Notes: a model not told the origin generated them from the sequence alone. A stretch of DNA of 64,000 bases from Breviolum minutum Mf 1.05b.01 (GCA_000507305.1 DF239413.1:267048-331047), one strand, 5' to 3'. Shown: positions 1 through 12,809, numbered from the stretch's first letter. Numbers and translations are program-made.

Positions 1-406
1 AATAAATCCCATCACATTTGACCAGACCATATTCGCCCGCAGGCGCACCTCAGACAAACATCGCCGACTGGCTGCTGCAGCAGCACGTTCCTGAAGGTTC
101 AAGGGGCGAGAGTCAAAGACCTCCGTTCCAGAATTCTCCCTACACTAAAGATAATGAGCTGGTCAACCTTTTGGTGTTTGAAATTGGGAGATTACTCGAT
201 TATTCTTTTGTTTTGGGGATATATGGTCATTTTGCTTACATAAGGTTTTGGCACATGATCTTTCGCGTAAAGTCAGCTTCCTGAATTACCTATACCTCTC
301 CCTCACACGGCCCACTTGCCCAACAGGTATGTGTGTAGCATGTTCAAGATTAATATTAATGCCCTTCATTTTAAGTATACTTGAATTTTGAACTGATATT
401 TTTTGC

Positions 407-458
407 CTGTATAGAAAGATTTGAGATTGAACAAACGAGAGATGTCCGTGATTTTCAC
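407..458 (-). CDS. Candidate short exon, unknown protein
   Basis: A 52-nt minus-strand stretch bounded by ctttag upstream and a GC-type donor (ACAG|GCAAAA) downstream. It reads as VKITDISRLFNLKSFYT in one frame. No domain is recognised. A plus-strand reading of the same bases is also open, so strand is uncertain. A similar weak minus candidate occupies 90 to the window edge (ERAAAAASRRCLSEVRLR). These may be the 3' continuation of the locus at 971-2370, but the phases have not been tied together. Confidence 0.25.
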
Positions 459-502
459 CTAAAGGAAATGGTATTGGCACCTTTCAATAGTGCCACAGCA
501 GT

Positions 503-572
503 CACCACCACCACCACCACCACCACCACCACCACCACCACCACCACAACAACAACAACAACAACAACAACG
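503..572. repeat. (CCA)n then (CAA)n microsatellite
   Basis: About 45 bp of uninterrupted CAC/CCA triplets run directly into about 25 bp of CAA triplets. The poly-Thr reading here is an artefact of the repeat. Confidence 0.95.
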
Positions 573-970
573 ACGACAAGAACAAACATGACAGTATAGT
601 GCACTTAACCATTCAGAATGATATGGTCGCTAGGGATCTATGTTTTTCTTGATTGACAGATGTTGAATGTTGACATGACATTCACGATTTATGACAGAGT
701 TGTTTCGGACTGCGCTCCTGAAAAGTCTTGGCCCTTGAACTATACTAGTACGACTTCAACTGCCACCACAATCACAAGTACCGGAAGGTTTACCCTATTA
801 CCCAAAGGGCATTACCCTAGACCTCCTGGGAGTAACCCCTTAAAAATGGTATGGGTTTCACCATTACCTACCACCATCTAACCATCAATCAGTGGTAATT
901 TGCCCTTCTCATTTCAAGGGGTTACACCCAAGGGTTCCTAGTTAAGTCTTTTGAAATTACTCCGTACTAC

Positions 971-2370
971 CGGCTTTTTGGGCTTCCACCAGCATGGTGA
1001 GTCCCTCAGGCGGATAGGTCACAGGCACCTCACGTATCGCTCTCTTGGTAGCTGCATCATCTGCCATGCGATCATTCCTTGGGAGCTGCCATAGGTGTAT
1101 GGCTACCTATGCATACATGCTTAGTTCATCTTAGATCTAGATATACTTATACAATCTTATACAAATGCATAATGCTGCAGCCACTGGTGACACAAATGCA
1201 GTTAAAAACATCGCGCAACCAATGACTCTTACATGTTCAGTAGCTGACCAAACTGCCATGAAATAAGGAATTGCTGCAAGATACTGCAAGTTCCCTTTGG
1301 ACAGAAGGTCCAAGCTATTGCTCTCCTCCATGCCAAGGTGAGATATCTTCAGCGGTATCCAACCAAAGTCACCATCTGGTTGGTTAGATTTTGTCTTCTT
1401 CATTCTTCTTAAAGTTCTCAACAGTGAATAATAATATATAGACAGGAAGGATCGAACGTCGGAGCTGAAAGCTTGCTGTTACACCAACTAGTGAAACAAT
1501 AAAACAGCCATAGCTGTTAACCCCTTCAGCTCTGGGTGTGATATACACCCCACGACAGTGGGCCACACTTCTGTAAATCCATGAAACGGGGCAGGAACCC
1601 TCCAAGTGCTTTTAAAATATGCTTTCTATCCCATAACTTACTTACCGGTTGCCTAAAAATCAAGCACTTTATAGTGAAGCACATGTGAGGATGTCCAATT
1701 CCGAATTACGTATGGCTTTCCCCCCCTTCCCACTTCGGAGGTTTCTCCACAAAAAATCCAGTTTGAAGCGCTGCTAAGGGCCCTACTTGTCATGCATGAC
1801 TCTAGCAAAGTGAGCATCATGCGCGTCTTTCACCGCTTCTGCTCGTGCCTGCCCTTCGTAGCCAGCCTGCCAACAACAAAACACTTCGAATGGCTGGAAC
1901 TTTTGGAATGTGCTTTTAGGATCCTTTAGGGAGAAACGTGGATGAAACAACTAACTCTACATGAGGATGCCAGAGCTGGGCTTTTCTATCCAAACAAGAG
2001 GTCGAAAGGGTAGGAATCTGTGCAACAAAAAAACATGCCGAAAAAACAATCAAATCCATAAAGTCAATGATGGAAGCTACTCCCTATGCAGTGCACGGAT
2101 GTTCTTCATTGGATTTCTCATAGCTGGTAGCGATTGTCTTAGTCAACGTCCCCTTGCTTCCTACTAAATTCCTTTCAAAAAAACACATGGAATCAAATGA
2201 TATTATCATGCACCCTTCCGTAAATCTAACGTAGTAGCCATGAAATCAATGAATTTTTTCATACCTTCAAAAAAACCCCACCCCCCAAAAATTCAAAAAA
2301 CCTCAGCAACATCTACCATCCGCCGTTTCACCTCTGCGACTCGGGCTGCTATCACTGCTTCTCCTTGCTG
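971..2370 (-). CDS. Multi-exon gene, unknown function (five exons)
   Basis: Five minus-strand exons are proposed: 2370-2317, 1866-1787, 1599-1547, 1375-1233 and 1085-971. All joins are phase compatible (0, 2, 1, 0, then open in phase 1). Donors are GTAGAT, GTAGGG, GTATAT, GTAAGAG and GTAGTA; all acceptors end in AG. The N-terminal part is Ala/Arg/Lys-rich and helical (QGEAVIAARVAEVKRRM, then GQARAEAVKDAHDAHFARVM). The joined middle reads PTVVGYGDFGWIPLK, followed by a hydrophobic stretch (LQYLAAIPYFMAVW) and a charged tail. VGYGD resembles a potassium-channel filter and GDFG.xPL resembles light-harvesting proteins, but neither family is supported by the rest. Start and stop were not found; 5' exons may lie at 2.5-3.2 kb. 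Confidence 0.5.
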
Positions 2371-3343
2371 CTATCGGTGGCTTGATGCTGACTGAGTTCA
2401 AAATAAATAAGCCTCCCAGAAACGTGTCCATATTCCCTTCATTTCCCTTCCTAAAAAGATTTTTTTCATTTTTTGGAGTGGATGATTTTTGGAACTTCCC
2501 CTTTTTTGGTTGGGATATGGACCTGTGGAAGAAGGAGGCTAATTGTTGTATCTTGCGGCGTCCTTGTGCCTGTCGGGCTTTTTTGGTCGCTGCTTTCTGA
2601 ACCTGGAGCCATTGGAGGGTGCAAAAACCTATGAATTTTGGATATGCCCTCTCTGAAACTAACATAGCCTCCCAACAATGGTGGTTTCCAATTAGAATCT
2701 CCTTTTCCAGCGCTCGATTTTCAGGGGTTATGTTGGTTTCAGGGAGGTAATTATATTTGCCTGGCAAGAAAGTTGTACATGTGTTTTTGACAATCATACC
2801 GTGAAGCCATGACATGTATGAACATTTTCTCTTTTTTGTCACCTTCTTTTTTTGTTTCCCGACCGCTACCTGTTCAAGAACAACCATCCAAGATCTTCAC
2901 CGGAAAGGGATTGTACAAATGCAAACATGTACACATATCGGATATCTTTTATCTGAAAAAGATATAAAGTGCATATAGGTATACATAAATAAATACGAAA
3001 ACACACGTAGAACACTCGTGTATACTTCCAAGTCATCAAGTCTGTGATTGGAGAAACGCGCGACGACATAGGATGCAGTATGATGAGATGGGTTGTTGAC
3101 GTCCACGTTTCGATGCAATAATCAACAACACTTGACCAACAACCAGTTGTTAGCTGTACTAAACACACTCGCATCTAGCGTAAACAGTGATAAACAAACT
3201 ATATATAGATTCTAGATGACGAGTGATTCAGAGTCGCAAGAGCAAACATCTGACAGAAAACAAAGTACGTGGTCAATGGTCAAGCACCACCTGAAAACAC
3301 CAACTAGAAGTGTTACAAAAAGTTACGCCTTTTGGGTTTTGCT

Positions 3344-4884
3344 CTAATATGCCCCAAACAAAAACCAACACAATTTTGCCAACTCGGTCGAAACCTCCTG
3401 CTGTGCCATCTTCACGCAGTGCTCCGTATCAACAGCTCCGCCATGCAATTGCGCCTATTTATTGGCCGTGGAATGCTGGGAGATTTCGGAGTGTAGAACA
3501 TCGGCTAAGAATTTTACGGAAGACATCAACATCAACTCATAGATATACTTTATTTACCTACAGATTATTGCATCGGTGTCTAGATATCAATCATAATATA
3601 TCAATCTTACTTTGGGAAGGATTCCTTCTTACACATACCACACACTTGTTGACATTCGAATTTCATATCAGGTCAATGGATCTCAGGGCTCTTGCTACGA
3701 AGTCGCATGGCCCATGCCTACACCTAGCCATCATTACGACTCAAACTTCACCTATTTAGTGTCAACGGACAGACAAACAAACAAACATCATAATCATTTG
3801 CAAATCCAATCTGGAAATATTGTTTTGTGTACTGTAAATATATATATATATATATATCTTAGAATCACACACATACATATATATGTTCCGGGCCGCTGAC
3901 ACGCAACACGGGAACATATATATTTACATATATACAATACATATGTTATATCAAAAAATGGCATGTTATATCAATAAAATGGAGTAATCATCAGCCCCTC
4001 ACCCTGCAACTATCCTCAACTCACCTTCAAGGCTGCATTCAAGGCGGCTGCAGCCACGGCAGCAGATTCAATTCCACTGGCACCAGCCTCGGGATTTACC
4101 CGTTTTTCCCCCGGAAAATGAACGAAATTCCTTCCCTAAAAAGGGATCATTTTGAAAGGAAAATGAAATTTAATGAACCAACCATCAATTTTCGGGGGAT
4201 ATGTTAGTATTCAGGGAGTTGAATATACATATATATATACATATTTATGTGATATTTTTTTCTTAAGGGATAATCTCTAACCCGGAAAACCGGTAGCGTT
4301 TTTTCAAGCATTGTCGAAGCTGCAAAAACTGAGGCTTGGAAGATGAATCCGGCTTTGTTTTCGGAGCGGGATTACAACTCAAATATTCCGCGGGGGCGGA
4401 AGCATCAACTATCAATGCGCATGTTCGTTCAAGTATGTTCAAATAGTAGGAACTAGAAGGAATCCCCCCAACTAGCTAGCTACTAGCACAGGAAGTGTAT
4501 ATAAACACATTGGTTTCATGATGGCATGACATCTCAACAGAAATGTTTAATGACACACCAAATTGCGCGTCGCGTAGTCTGGGTATTCAAACTTGGCTCT
4601 TGTAGGCATCTGCCACTGCCTGTCGACTGGGAGACTGATGCATGAAAAAAGCGCTTTCAGAGCTGCAAAAAACCCAAACATTTCATACCATGTCACTATT
4701 TCAAGCCACTCAATTTCATTGTTAGTTTCTCCGGCCACTGCCATTTATGCTGTTTCATCATGTTTCATCGTCCTTTTTCATCACCTTTGACCTGTTTGAC
4801 CTTCCCTGGGCCCTACCATCCCCACATCCCGAGCCCCAACACCTTCAAGTCCATGTTGGCCACAGATTGCCCTACCTTGGTCAA
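3344..4884 (-). CDS. 3' end of a multi-exon gene, unknown function
   Basis: Four minus-strand exons are proposed: 4884-4817, 4662-4593, 4087-4025 and 3454-3344. The phases run 0-2, 2-0, 0-0 and 0-stop. Donors are GTAGGG, GTTTGA and a good GTGAGT; acceptors are ttgcag, ttgcag, cccgag and aatag. The protein is helical and Ala-rich: LTKVGQSVANMDLKVLG, then QAVADAYKSQ, then IESAAVAAAALNAALK, then CVKMAQQEVSTELAKLCW, ending in a TAG at 3344. No family was recognised. A plus-strand reading at 4300-4380 (IVEAAKTEAWKMNPALF) competes within one intron and was not used. Confidence 0.5.
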
Positions 4885-5609
4885 CTGCAACATCCCAAAT
4901 CCGTGAGAAGCTAAAAAAATGATGGAAAAAAACACCATCCAACAGCAGCACCCCTTTGCAGGTGAAGATGGTTAAGTGAACTTTGGACGTTGGAGGACGT
5001 TTTTTGGGGGGGATTTCCTGGTTGGGGGGGGTAAACTGTCTCAAATGATACTTTCATCAACCTGAAATTCAAACACCGTTTGGGGAGATTTTTTTTGCTT
5101 TAAAATCACCTTGTTGGGTGATGAGTGAGATTGTCTAGATTCTGGCAACGAAGATAACACTGGGAAGTGAATGACTTGACTAGCCATGATTACCCGATTA
5201 CCCTCTCTCTCTCCATCGCCATCCCGGAGGTCCAGCGGAGCTGAAGGCGAGCAGGTGGCGCAGCCAACAGCCAGGCTCAAACACCCGCACAAGGCGGTGT
5301 AACTTCCAGAACAAAAAACTAAATTAAACTATCCTTCCAAGACTTGCACTGTTACAGGTCCAAATTGGTTGGAATTAACCGTGCCATGATTACCCTATGA
5401 GTGGCAATTTCTTGGCTACATCCGAAGCGTTCAGCGAATGGCTACATCAGGTGGCATGACTTGGAGCTGGGCTGGGTGCTGCAATACTCTCCAAAGAGTT
5501 TCTGGAAATGATGTTCCATCAAATCATCAAAACTTAAAAAACAACTCGGCCAAAAACACAGGGTAAAACCCCATCCGTTTTTCTTGTTGAGTCTAAATTG
5601 GTACCCTAC

Positions 5610-5735
5610 CAAATGGCCCTTGCCGTTGCTGCCCCTCGGTTCGAACCAAGCCGTTGGTTCCAAGCCGTTGGGTTTTCGGATGCCGAGGTGCTCCTGCCAA
5701 TCGATTGGCACGCTTCAGTGCCTTCTCATCCATCA
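5610..5735 (-). CDS. Candidate exon, unknown
   Basis: The minus reading MDEKALKRANRLAGAP follows ccccaag and runs on open for about 45 codons. A second minus frame and a plus frame are also open, so frame and strand are uncertain. It lies between the loci at 3.3-4.9 and 6.4-7.0 kb. Its phase does not fit the exon ending at 6431. Confidence 0.25.
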
Positions 5736-6430
5736 GCCTTGGGGATTGGGCGGATCTTCCACAGATTGGATAAGTTTTAGGTTGGGATTCCCTACAGAAA
5801 AACATAGAAAAATGTAATCATCCTGGAAAAAGGTGACTGGAATCCTGGAAAGGGGAGTAGATTCAATTTATACATGCTTCAAATTGTGATTTCCACCTGT
5901 TTTTTTTTTCAAGTTTCCTTTTGGACATCAAGTTTTCTTTCCAGCTGTATTAACACACTGTTGAGTATGCGGATGTACATCTTCACAAAAATAGACTAAA
6001 TTTCAAGCCATTTAAAACATGTGGGGGTTGTCTACAAATGCTGACGAAGACTTTACAAGAAGTATTGCAGTTCAATGAATAAAAGACCATTGAAGCACGT
6101 TGAACATCTGATGGGTGAAAATTGAATTTCAAAATAATGAAATTCGTTGAGGTGCCATCGAGGTTATCAAGTCTATCCTCAATCTTTTCAATGCCTTTTT
6201 CTAGTACAAATGTCTTGGGAGAATTGTTGTCTTGACGGACAATGAATGATGATTTTCAGAGCTTTGCTTTTTGCAAAACAAATCTTGAATCAGGACATTT
6301 CTTCAACATGACTTGTCCATTAGGTGAGTTTTGGGGCGGGAAGTTAAGTTTCAAATGATAAGAATGTGATACCTCCAGTTAAATGTAGATTCCATGTAGC
6401 TCCGCCAATTAGGGACGGTGGAAGACCTAC

Positions 6431-6957
6431 CCGAGTACGCAAAGTCGCATGAAATGGACATAAATGTCTGACTGTTTGAGTGGTGGTTTCCAGCCTGCTA
6501 CAAAAACCAGAAGTCAACAAAAACACACACAAAAACCTCACCAAAGCTCTGCTAGGAAAAATGCCCTCGAGTCCAGAGTTCACCTTGCAATCCACTATCT
6601 CAGGTACTCCACCTGCCCTTGTATCACACTTTCGACAAAAGAATTTGCAACATAAACATGACATTTCAACAAATTTCCCCAGATTTTTGGATTCTAACCA
6701 CTCCAAACGCCGTCAAAGAAAGAAGGCTCCGGAAATCCTGGTCACAGTCCTACTGTTGATGGAAGAAATCCCAAACAACCACCTGGGATGTATAAGACCA
6801 TGTAAATAATGGGATAAACTACCAACCTCAACCGGTGCAGGATTTCAGCCATCAACAGTATCTTTGTTTCCACCAAAAAAAGTCTGGGACCCCCAAGCCC
6901 TTCGCGATTCTTTGGCGCATGGAGTTCCCCCCTTGAAGGCGAAACCACTTCAGCCAT
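6431..6957 (-). CDS. Exon chain, unknown function, one intron formed by an M2 element
   Basis: Proposed minus exons are 6957-6862 (phase 0-0), a short exon from 6749, 6617-6542 (phase 2-0) and 6497-6431 (phase 0-1, donor GTAGGT). Readings include LGGPRLFLVETK, DCDQDFRSLLSLT, VPEIVDCKVNSGLEGIF and NHHSNSQTFMSISCDFAYS. The gap between the first two is almost exactly the M2 element at 6751-6860. Its 3' boundary (CAACAGTAG|G) looks like an acceptor, but the 5' boundary lacks a clear GT, so that join is less certain than the others. No family was recognised. Confidence 0.4.
6751..6860. mobile_element. M2 inverted-repeat element (copy 1)
   Basis: Ends are TACTGTTGATGG and CCATCAACAGTA, with inner inverted copies of GAAATCC/GGATTTC. 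The same ends occur at 22964-23077 and 38363-38469, and in a decayed form at 15489-15603. No coding capacity. It sits between two proposed exons. Confidence 0.75.
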
Positions 6958-8070
6958 CTGTCAACGGGGCGCGGGTATCCGAAACGGGGTGTACTGGTGG
7001 GTGGGTGATGGGAAGGAAAACCCATGCAATTCTGAAACTTTGAGTAAATGAGAATTTGATTTATAGTAGATATTTTTTTCAACAAGTTTGGAAGAAACAG
7101 CAACTAGTAACTATTGTCATTGTAATTGGTAGTAATGGTGCAGATCTGAGGTTGAGGATGGAGTAGAATTGGTTCAAGTTAGCTTCTGGGAAGGTCCAAT
7201 TCTGAAGGACCCACCCGTGGACCCACCACCCTTCCGACATGGCTGAAATTTGAAATGGAAGATAAGGCCAATCATTTTGACATTGCCAGGTATCTGTCAA
7301 CACCAATTCTTCACCATTTTTTACCACGTGCCAAAACAATAATTGAGCATTTAAACCAAAAAAAATCACAAATCACTGTCTTTTATCTATGATTTGTCCC
7401 CCTTCGGAGTCATGCAATGAGGTGCTGGAGAAGGGTGAGTTTTTCTGTTTTTGTAGTGAAAAAAACTCACTTTAACGGGTCAAGTTGAATCATTCCTGAG
7501 CAACCTGCCGCCCTGAAACCAGATGTCTACATAAAGAACGTCAGAATTTCACTCATGTTTCCCTCACGGTATAGCAAAAGGTTTTGGGGTGCCCCACCCC
7601 AAAACAAACAAAACAGCAGGAACAGCCATAGTTCACAACAAAACTTGACATTTTCAATGTAAACATTACTCTCCCTAGCATGTGCTTCTTCATGTCTTGT
7701 GCGTCTAAGTCAAGCCTTGACCATCCCGGGACCAAAGAATTTGGACCTTGCCTTGGGGCGCCAAGGGAGGTTTCGTCCCTGAAACTCGCGTTGGGGTGGC
7801 TCGTTTGAGCCGGGGACTGCGGAAGATTCTGTCCCTGGAGAATTCCGACCATCAAACAGCTTCAGGGACAGCGAAGCTAAGTGTTTTAATATGCCGTGTA
7901 TAAATATCTATATGACACATGGGCTTTGTGTGCACTTTGGTTCCGTGCTGGCTCACAACATCTGCCCTACTGTATTACAAATTATCCCCATTCAAGAACA
8001 GGACTAGTTTATTCATCATAGGCAGCACACGAAACACTATCATTGTCTTCAACCAAAATTATCACATTAG

Positions 8071-11000
8071 GAGAAGAGCTGGGCGTTGCAAGGGCCAGTG
8101 TGGAAACAGACTTGGATACATCCAGATACGAAGCAGAACCGATAATGACAATCGAATCAACAGAAGTAATCGGAACAAAAACCATCATCGGTTTTCAGAA
8201 ACTTAGACACAGGAAAGAGAAGGGGACTAGAAACATGACATGATTGTTGTTGCTCATTATTGTTGCTACTGCTGCTGCTGCTGTTGAAGTTGCTGTTGCT
8301 GTTGGATAGCAACACCTGCCTGTACACAAAGAAATACATACTGTTAATACACATGCAATACATACACAGTTTATGCAAATACACCATATGCACATGGGTG
8401 GTTTCAGCCCATTTGAAAACATTAGTGAAAACGGGAATCTTTCCATAGTAGGGGTGAAAATAAGAATGTTTGAAACCACCAACTAGTATATATACGCAGT
8501 TTATACGTATACAAAAAATGTATATATCACACAGGATATACAACTATAGACCCGGTATAGCACACATACACTATACAATAAGAATGTAGACAGTATAGGA
8601 AGACACGGATACGTTGCATATACACATGCAGGTTAATGTAAGCATGCGGAACACATAAAGATATTCTTAGGTAGCTTTGAAGCAATGAAACATAATGATG
8701 CACAATAGACTTGTACAAGCCTTTATCAAAAACACACGCACACTATATCTACATATATACAGTAATCTATTTGGGAAAGATTTGACATGTGACAACCAGC
8801 AAATTTGAAGTCATTCCCTCACCATGATGCATCTTTTGCCTTTTTGTCATGAAAACTGTGAAGCATCCAATCGCCCGCAGCTGCAACGCTGCAACACAAC
8901 TGTTTGGTCAACACCTGGCGGTGGCGGCTTGTGCGTATCATGATATCCCAAGGTAAAAGGTATAAGGAACATCCCAGGATCCAAACCACTAAGACTTTCT
9001 AGGTGGTGGTTGAACCAACCCATTTAAAAAAATATTCGCCAAATTGGATCATTTCCTCGGGGATCGGGGTGAAAAGAAAACATTTTGGGTGAAGTATAAC
9101 ATTTGTTTGGATGCGCCCCCAAAATCATTTCAGAACCAGAAGGGCTTAAAACGTTTTTGGCTTCTTCAACTTCCACTTGCGTAGGGACGACATGTTGGAG
9201 TCACGTGAGATTGCTGTCAATGCACCTAGCGATAGATGTTTGATAGTGACAATTCCAAAAATAATTCCGATGTATCAAAAAAAATCACCACAGTGAAAAG
9301 GGACACACTGTAGCAAAAATAGTGTGAATTCCTGGACCAAACTTCTCAAAAGATTCATGATAAACAGTCATTACCACTTTTTACTGCGAGCTATGGTTGA
9401 TCAAATTGCAACATATCACCGGGCCTGTGAAATCAAATTTAAGGACGCAAACTACGTACTGTAAAAATCGTATGGTTTTGGTGATTGATTTTCCATCTGC
9501 CACGAACCGGAAAAATATGTCCAATGAATGAATCTCAAGTGATTCCTGGCTCCCACTCCATCCACCAAAAGCGCTTCTTAGACTCCTTTTTTCAATTCTG
9601 GCATTCCTAATCAGCTGTCACTGATGGCTGCAAAAAAAGAAACTGTCTTCGAAGTTTCTTTCTGTGATGGCTGCCGAGTCATTTCAAATTTCTTCCAAGC
9701 TTTTCGGGTCTGGCATTGGGGGCTGTGCTAGACTTTGGCCAACTGCAGCGGTCAGAAAGCTTTGAACCAAGCATTTTGGACAGGTATTATATGATTGATG
9801 ATCTAGATTCAACATTTACAATTTACAACTAAGCAAAAACCTTTGCTGGGATTGTATATGCAAGGGTGAATAGGAAAAACCACTCAATCTACCCATGGAT
9901 ACCCCTTTTTTTTCAGGCGGGACTTGTTGTTTTCGGGAAGTATTTTCAACTTTGATACTTTTGGGTCGGGTCTTGTCTTAAACCTTAAATTGTAGTTACA
10001 CCCTGGAAGATTAACATGGAACATGATCATGGAGGTTTGGAAGATCATTGTCCTTTCTAAATGGGTGATTTATAGGTTCCAGGTTAATCTTCAGGGGAGT
10101 AATAGAAACCGAACCTTTATCATTCCACATGTCACAGTCCAGTATTTCATTACTTCTCACAATGGCTGTGGTCATACCAGTAACTTCATGTCTCTGTAAG
10201 TTGCTGAACTTCCATCATGACCTCACCTACCCACACCTACGGGGACCACATCCCACTCTGACAACCACACCTGCTTCGATTTCACATTTACCTTTTGAGA
10301 GAAGAATGAGATGTATATATCAACTGTATATATATATATATATTAGAAACATAAATATGTACATATATATATATATATATTATATACATAGTAAGCTTAG
10401 AGATTTTTTTTGGGGGGCTGCTTCTGAAAAATCGCCATCTTGTTGGCAAATTTGTGTGTGCCATGACTCGCATGGAATAGCATCAAGTCCAGGTCACCAG
10501 GTCACGGTCAGCTTAGATCCACCCTCAAGGTGGAGTGGCCGACTGCTTGCGACTCAACGCCACACAGTGGTGCGGTATCAAAAAACGACATGTTTTTTTA
10601 TCTTCGCAAAACTGAACAGATAGGCGGAAAAAAACACACATTCTTCTCGGTCAAGTAGGGATTATGATAAACCATTATAAAGGATCCCTATTAAACAACC
10701 AGAATTTAAATATAATGACTTACTGGAATGATCATAGGTCTTGTATCCCACTCAAAAAACTGGCAGGTCTTCGGTGCAAAAAAAGGAGCAACTTTGGCTC
10801 CACCGGTTTCGTCCGGACTTCGGCCATGCGAAAAAAAACATGGCCGGAATCAACCACAACGTGAAGGTTGCCAGGTCTACAACTTGCACTCGGACAGAAA
10901 ACATATACATGTAGATGTATATATATATATATTTATATGTATAAATAAGTACCACTCACAAATCTATATAAACCCTGCAAAACTTAGGTCCCTTGCCAAA

Positions 11001-12171
11001 AATTAAACCTTTTAGTGGATCACATGTAAAATCCCAAGTCTGAATTTTGGAGGCCGTAAGTCTGAGCCAGAATTAATGGTTGGTGAGGGGAAATCATGCT
11101 CACAACAAATCACCAAACACCATTGCAATCCATTGCATCATTACAACCAGCAAAGGAAAATGGTCAGATCTCAATGCTTCACCAAGCTTATCAGCCCTGA
11201 ACTATTTGGGGGAAACCCTAATGTACGTACATTATATACTCAACATTACCTTTGGGATGAAATCCACCTGTGTTTTTCCAGGTCATAAGGTCTTTTTTAA
11301 AAGACCCTAAGGCCTTACACGTGCAACTTGAAGTGACTTCCTTGACTTTCCTGAACCGCGCTAGCCAATTGCACTTTGAAAGACAAACCGACCTCAGATT
11401 TCGGTGATTTTTGGCTGGCAGGTTGGGGAAGCACTGGCAGCTCCGGCAGCGTTGGGGAACCGGGCCATATTGTTATTCAAACGCAGCTCCTGTAAAGTTT
11501 TACAGATCCCGTTTGGTTTTTTTTAAAGGAGACAAGTTGTTTGTTTTTTGGGGGCTTGGGAAGTTGAGAATTCTAGTGCAGCAATGTTCCAATTGCTTCA
11601 TCTTTCTGCTTTTTGAATGGGCTTATCCATATATGATGTTTCAACGATCACCTCCTTAGAAAAATATCCTACTGTCTGTCATTACCCGACGATAGGTTCT
11701 GTTGTAAATGTTGCTTGGAAGGCTACTTTCTGTTTTGGGATGGCGCAACCTGAAAAGTGCCATGTTCGTTAAGTGAAAGGATGCATGGACATATACATAT
11801 TTTTAACATATCTTAGTCTGAATATAAACATTCGACTTGCAGTCATATATATATATATATCTTATGAGAAAAATCGGACCTAACTATGTATCTCTCTATC
11901 TACCTCTCTCTTTCTATCTTTTCCTCTCCCGGTCTTGCATTTTCCACAGTCCTGCAAAGATGGATGCCTTTTCGTGGAGAATAAGTGAATGAAATCCTCT
12001 GCTCCAGCCTCAAGCATGGCGTACACCATAGGCGGAACCCCCCGTGAATTTGTTTTCCATGCCAAGCAGCATTGCCCATCTTGTTGAAGCTCAAATCCAA
12101 CTCCTGCGAACACTTTTGGAGAGAATTGAGATTGGCAAATTTGTGGTGAAAATACCGGGCAAAATCATCAG
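8071..12171 (+). CDS. Plus-strand exon series, unknown function
   Basis: The best readings in this block are on the plus strand: 8071-8165, 8881-8952, 9185-9245, 9679-9783, 10138-10195, 10501-10574, 10767-10866, 11422-11491 and 12032-12171. Two adjacent joins are phase compatible (8952 to 9185, and 10574 to 10767). Donors include GTAAAA, GTGACA, GTATTA, GTAAGT and GTAAAG. Sample readings are QLFGQHLAVAACAYHDIP, DDMLESREIAVNAPSD, YFITSHNGCGHTSNFMS, EKKHGRNQPQRE, VGEALAAPAALGNRAILLF and SSIAHLVEAQIQLLRTLLE. Several exons have open minus-strand alternatives (especially 8.1, 11.1-11.2 and 12.0 kb), and some joins need further exons. No domain was recognised. Confidence 0.35.
8259..8306. repeat. 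CTG/TTG microsatellite
   Basis: Interrupted CTG and TTG triplets. Confidence 0.85.
8394..8487. mobile_element. M1 inverted-repeat element (diverged copy)
   Basis: Begins GGGTGGTTTCAGCCCAT and ends TTTGAAACCACCAACTAG, with the family's middle motif AGGGGTGAAAAT. The left end is decayed. Confidence 0.6.
8999..9090. mobile_element. M1 inverted-repeat element (right end lost)
   Basis: Left end CTAGGTGGTGGTTGAACC is intact and the middle (ATCGGGGTGAAAAG) is recognisable; the right inverted end is missing. It lies between proposed exons 8881-8952 and 9185-9245. Confidence 0.65.
9998..10101. mobile_element. M3 inverted-repeat element (copy 1)
   Basis: Left end ACACCCTGGAAGATTAACAT; right end AGGTTAATCTTCAGGGGAGT. 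The interior is the reverse complement of the copy at 35421-35526. Confidence 0.75.
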
Positions 12172-12675
12172 GTTCGTTACACGACCGCCAAAACCTAACA
12201 CTCACAGCACCCTATTTTATAGGCCGTTCCAACCCAAAAGGAAAGGAAATTCATCTCCCAACCAACCAAATTTCAGGGGCGTTTGCTGTTAGTTGCAGGG
12301 AGGTTTAAGTCGTTGTTGGAGGTCAATTTTCTTGCTGGACCTTCTGGTGGTGGAACCAAGACATGTCCACGAATCCACGAAACTTCCAAAACACTGGAGA
12401 CCTTATCAAGATGAACTTTGGAAAAAAAACAATGAATTCTACATGAAGAACACTTGCAGATTTATGATACCTCCTTCAAGACCTGGCACATATCCTTACA
12501 TTTGGCTCAAAAATCGGATAAGGCAAGACTGGTAACAACCTTCAACTCGATGATTTTCGGGAAGTTTTGCCGCAGTTCCACCCGACACCCACAGATCCTG
12601 CAGCTGCAAGCACCGTGGTAGCTGTTCTGTGATGTAATGAGCCTTAAGAGTCCAGGAGATTTACAGGCAAAATCT

Positions 12676-12809
12676 CCTACCTTCAGGGATCAACTAACAT
12701 AGCGATCACTGGAATAGCCACCCATTTTCAATAGGAAATACATTACATCGACTCATTCAATCCGGGTCCATGTTCTGTTGCCGTCGCTATGTTAGTTGAT
12801 CCCAGGAAG
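12676..12809. mobile_element. M7 inverted-repeat element
   Basis: The left arm has GGGATCAACTAACATAGCGA and the right arm TCGCTATGTTAGTTGATCCC: a perfect 19-20 bp inverted repeat about 135 bp apart. No ORF. Only one copy seen in this window. Confidence 0.7.

Noticed and set aside
1233..1599. Potassium channel gene
   Set aside because: Only the VGYGD motif fits; there is no pore helix or flanking membrane helices.
2303..2887. 194-codon minus ORF
   Set aside because: Composition changes along it, it runs through apparent non-coding sequence, and a short exon in another frame (2370-2317) fits splice signals and phase better.
4300..4380. Plus-strand reading IVEAAKTEAWKMNPALF
   Set aside because: Protein-like, but isolated and inside an intron of a phase-consistent minus chain.
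8157..8543. 128-codon minus ORF
   Set aside because: Consists of microsatellite and M1 element sequence.
10129..10623. 164-codon plus ORF
   Set aside because: Runs through TA dinucleotide repeats; only the short exon at 10138-10195, in another frame, has splice support.
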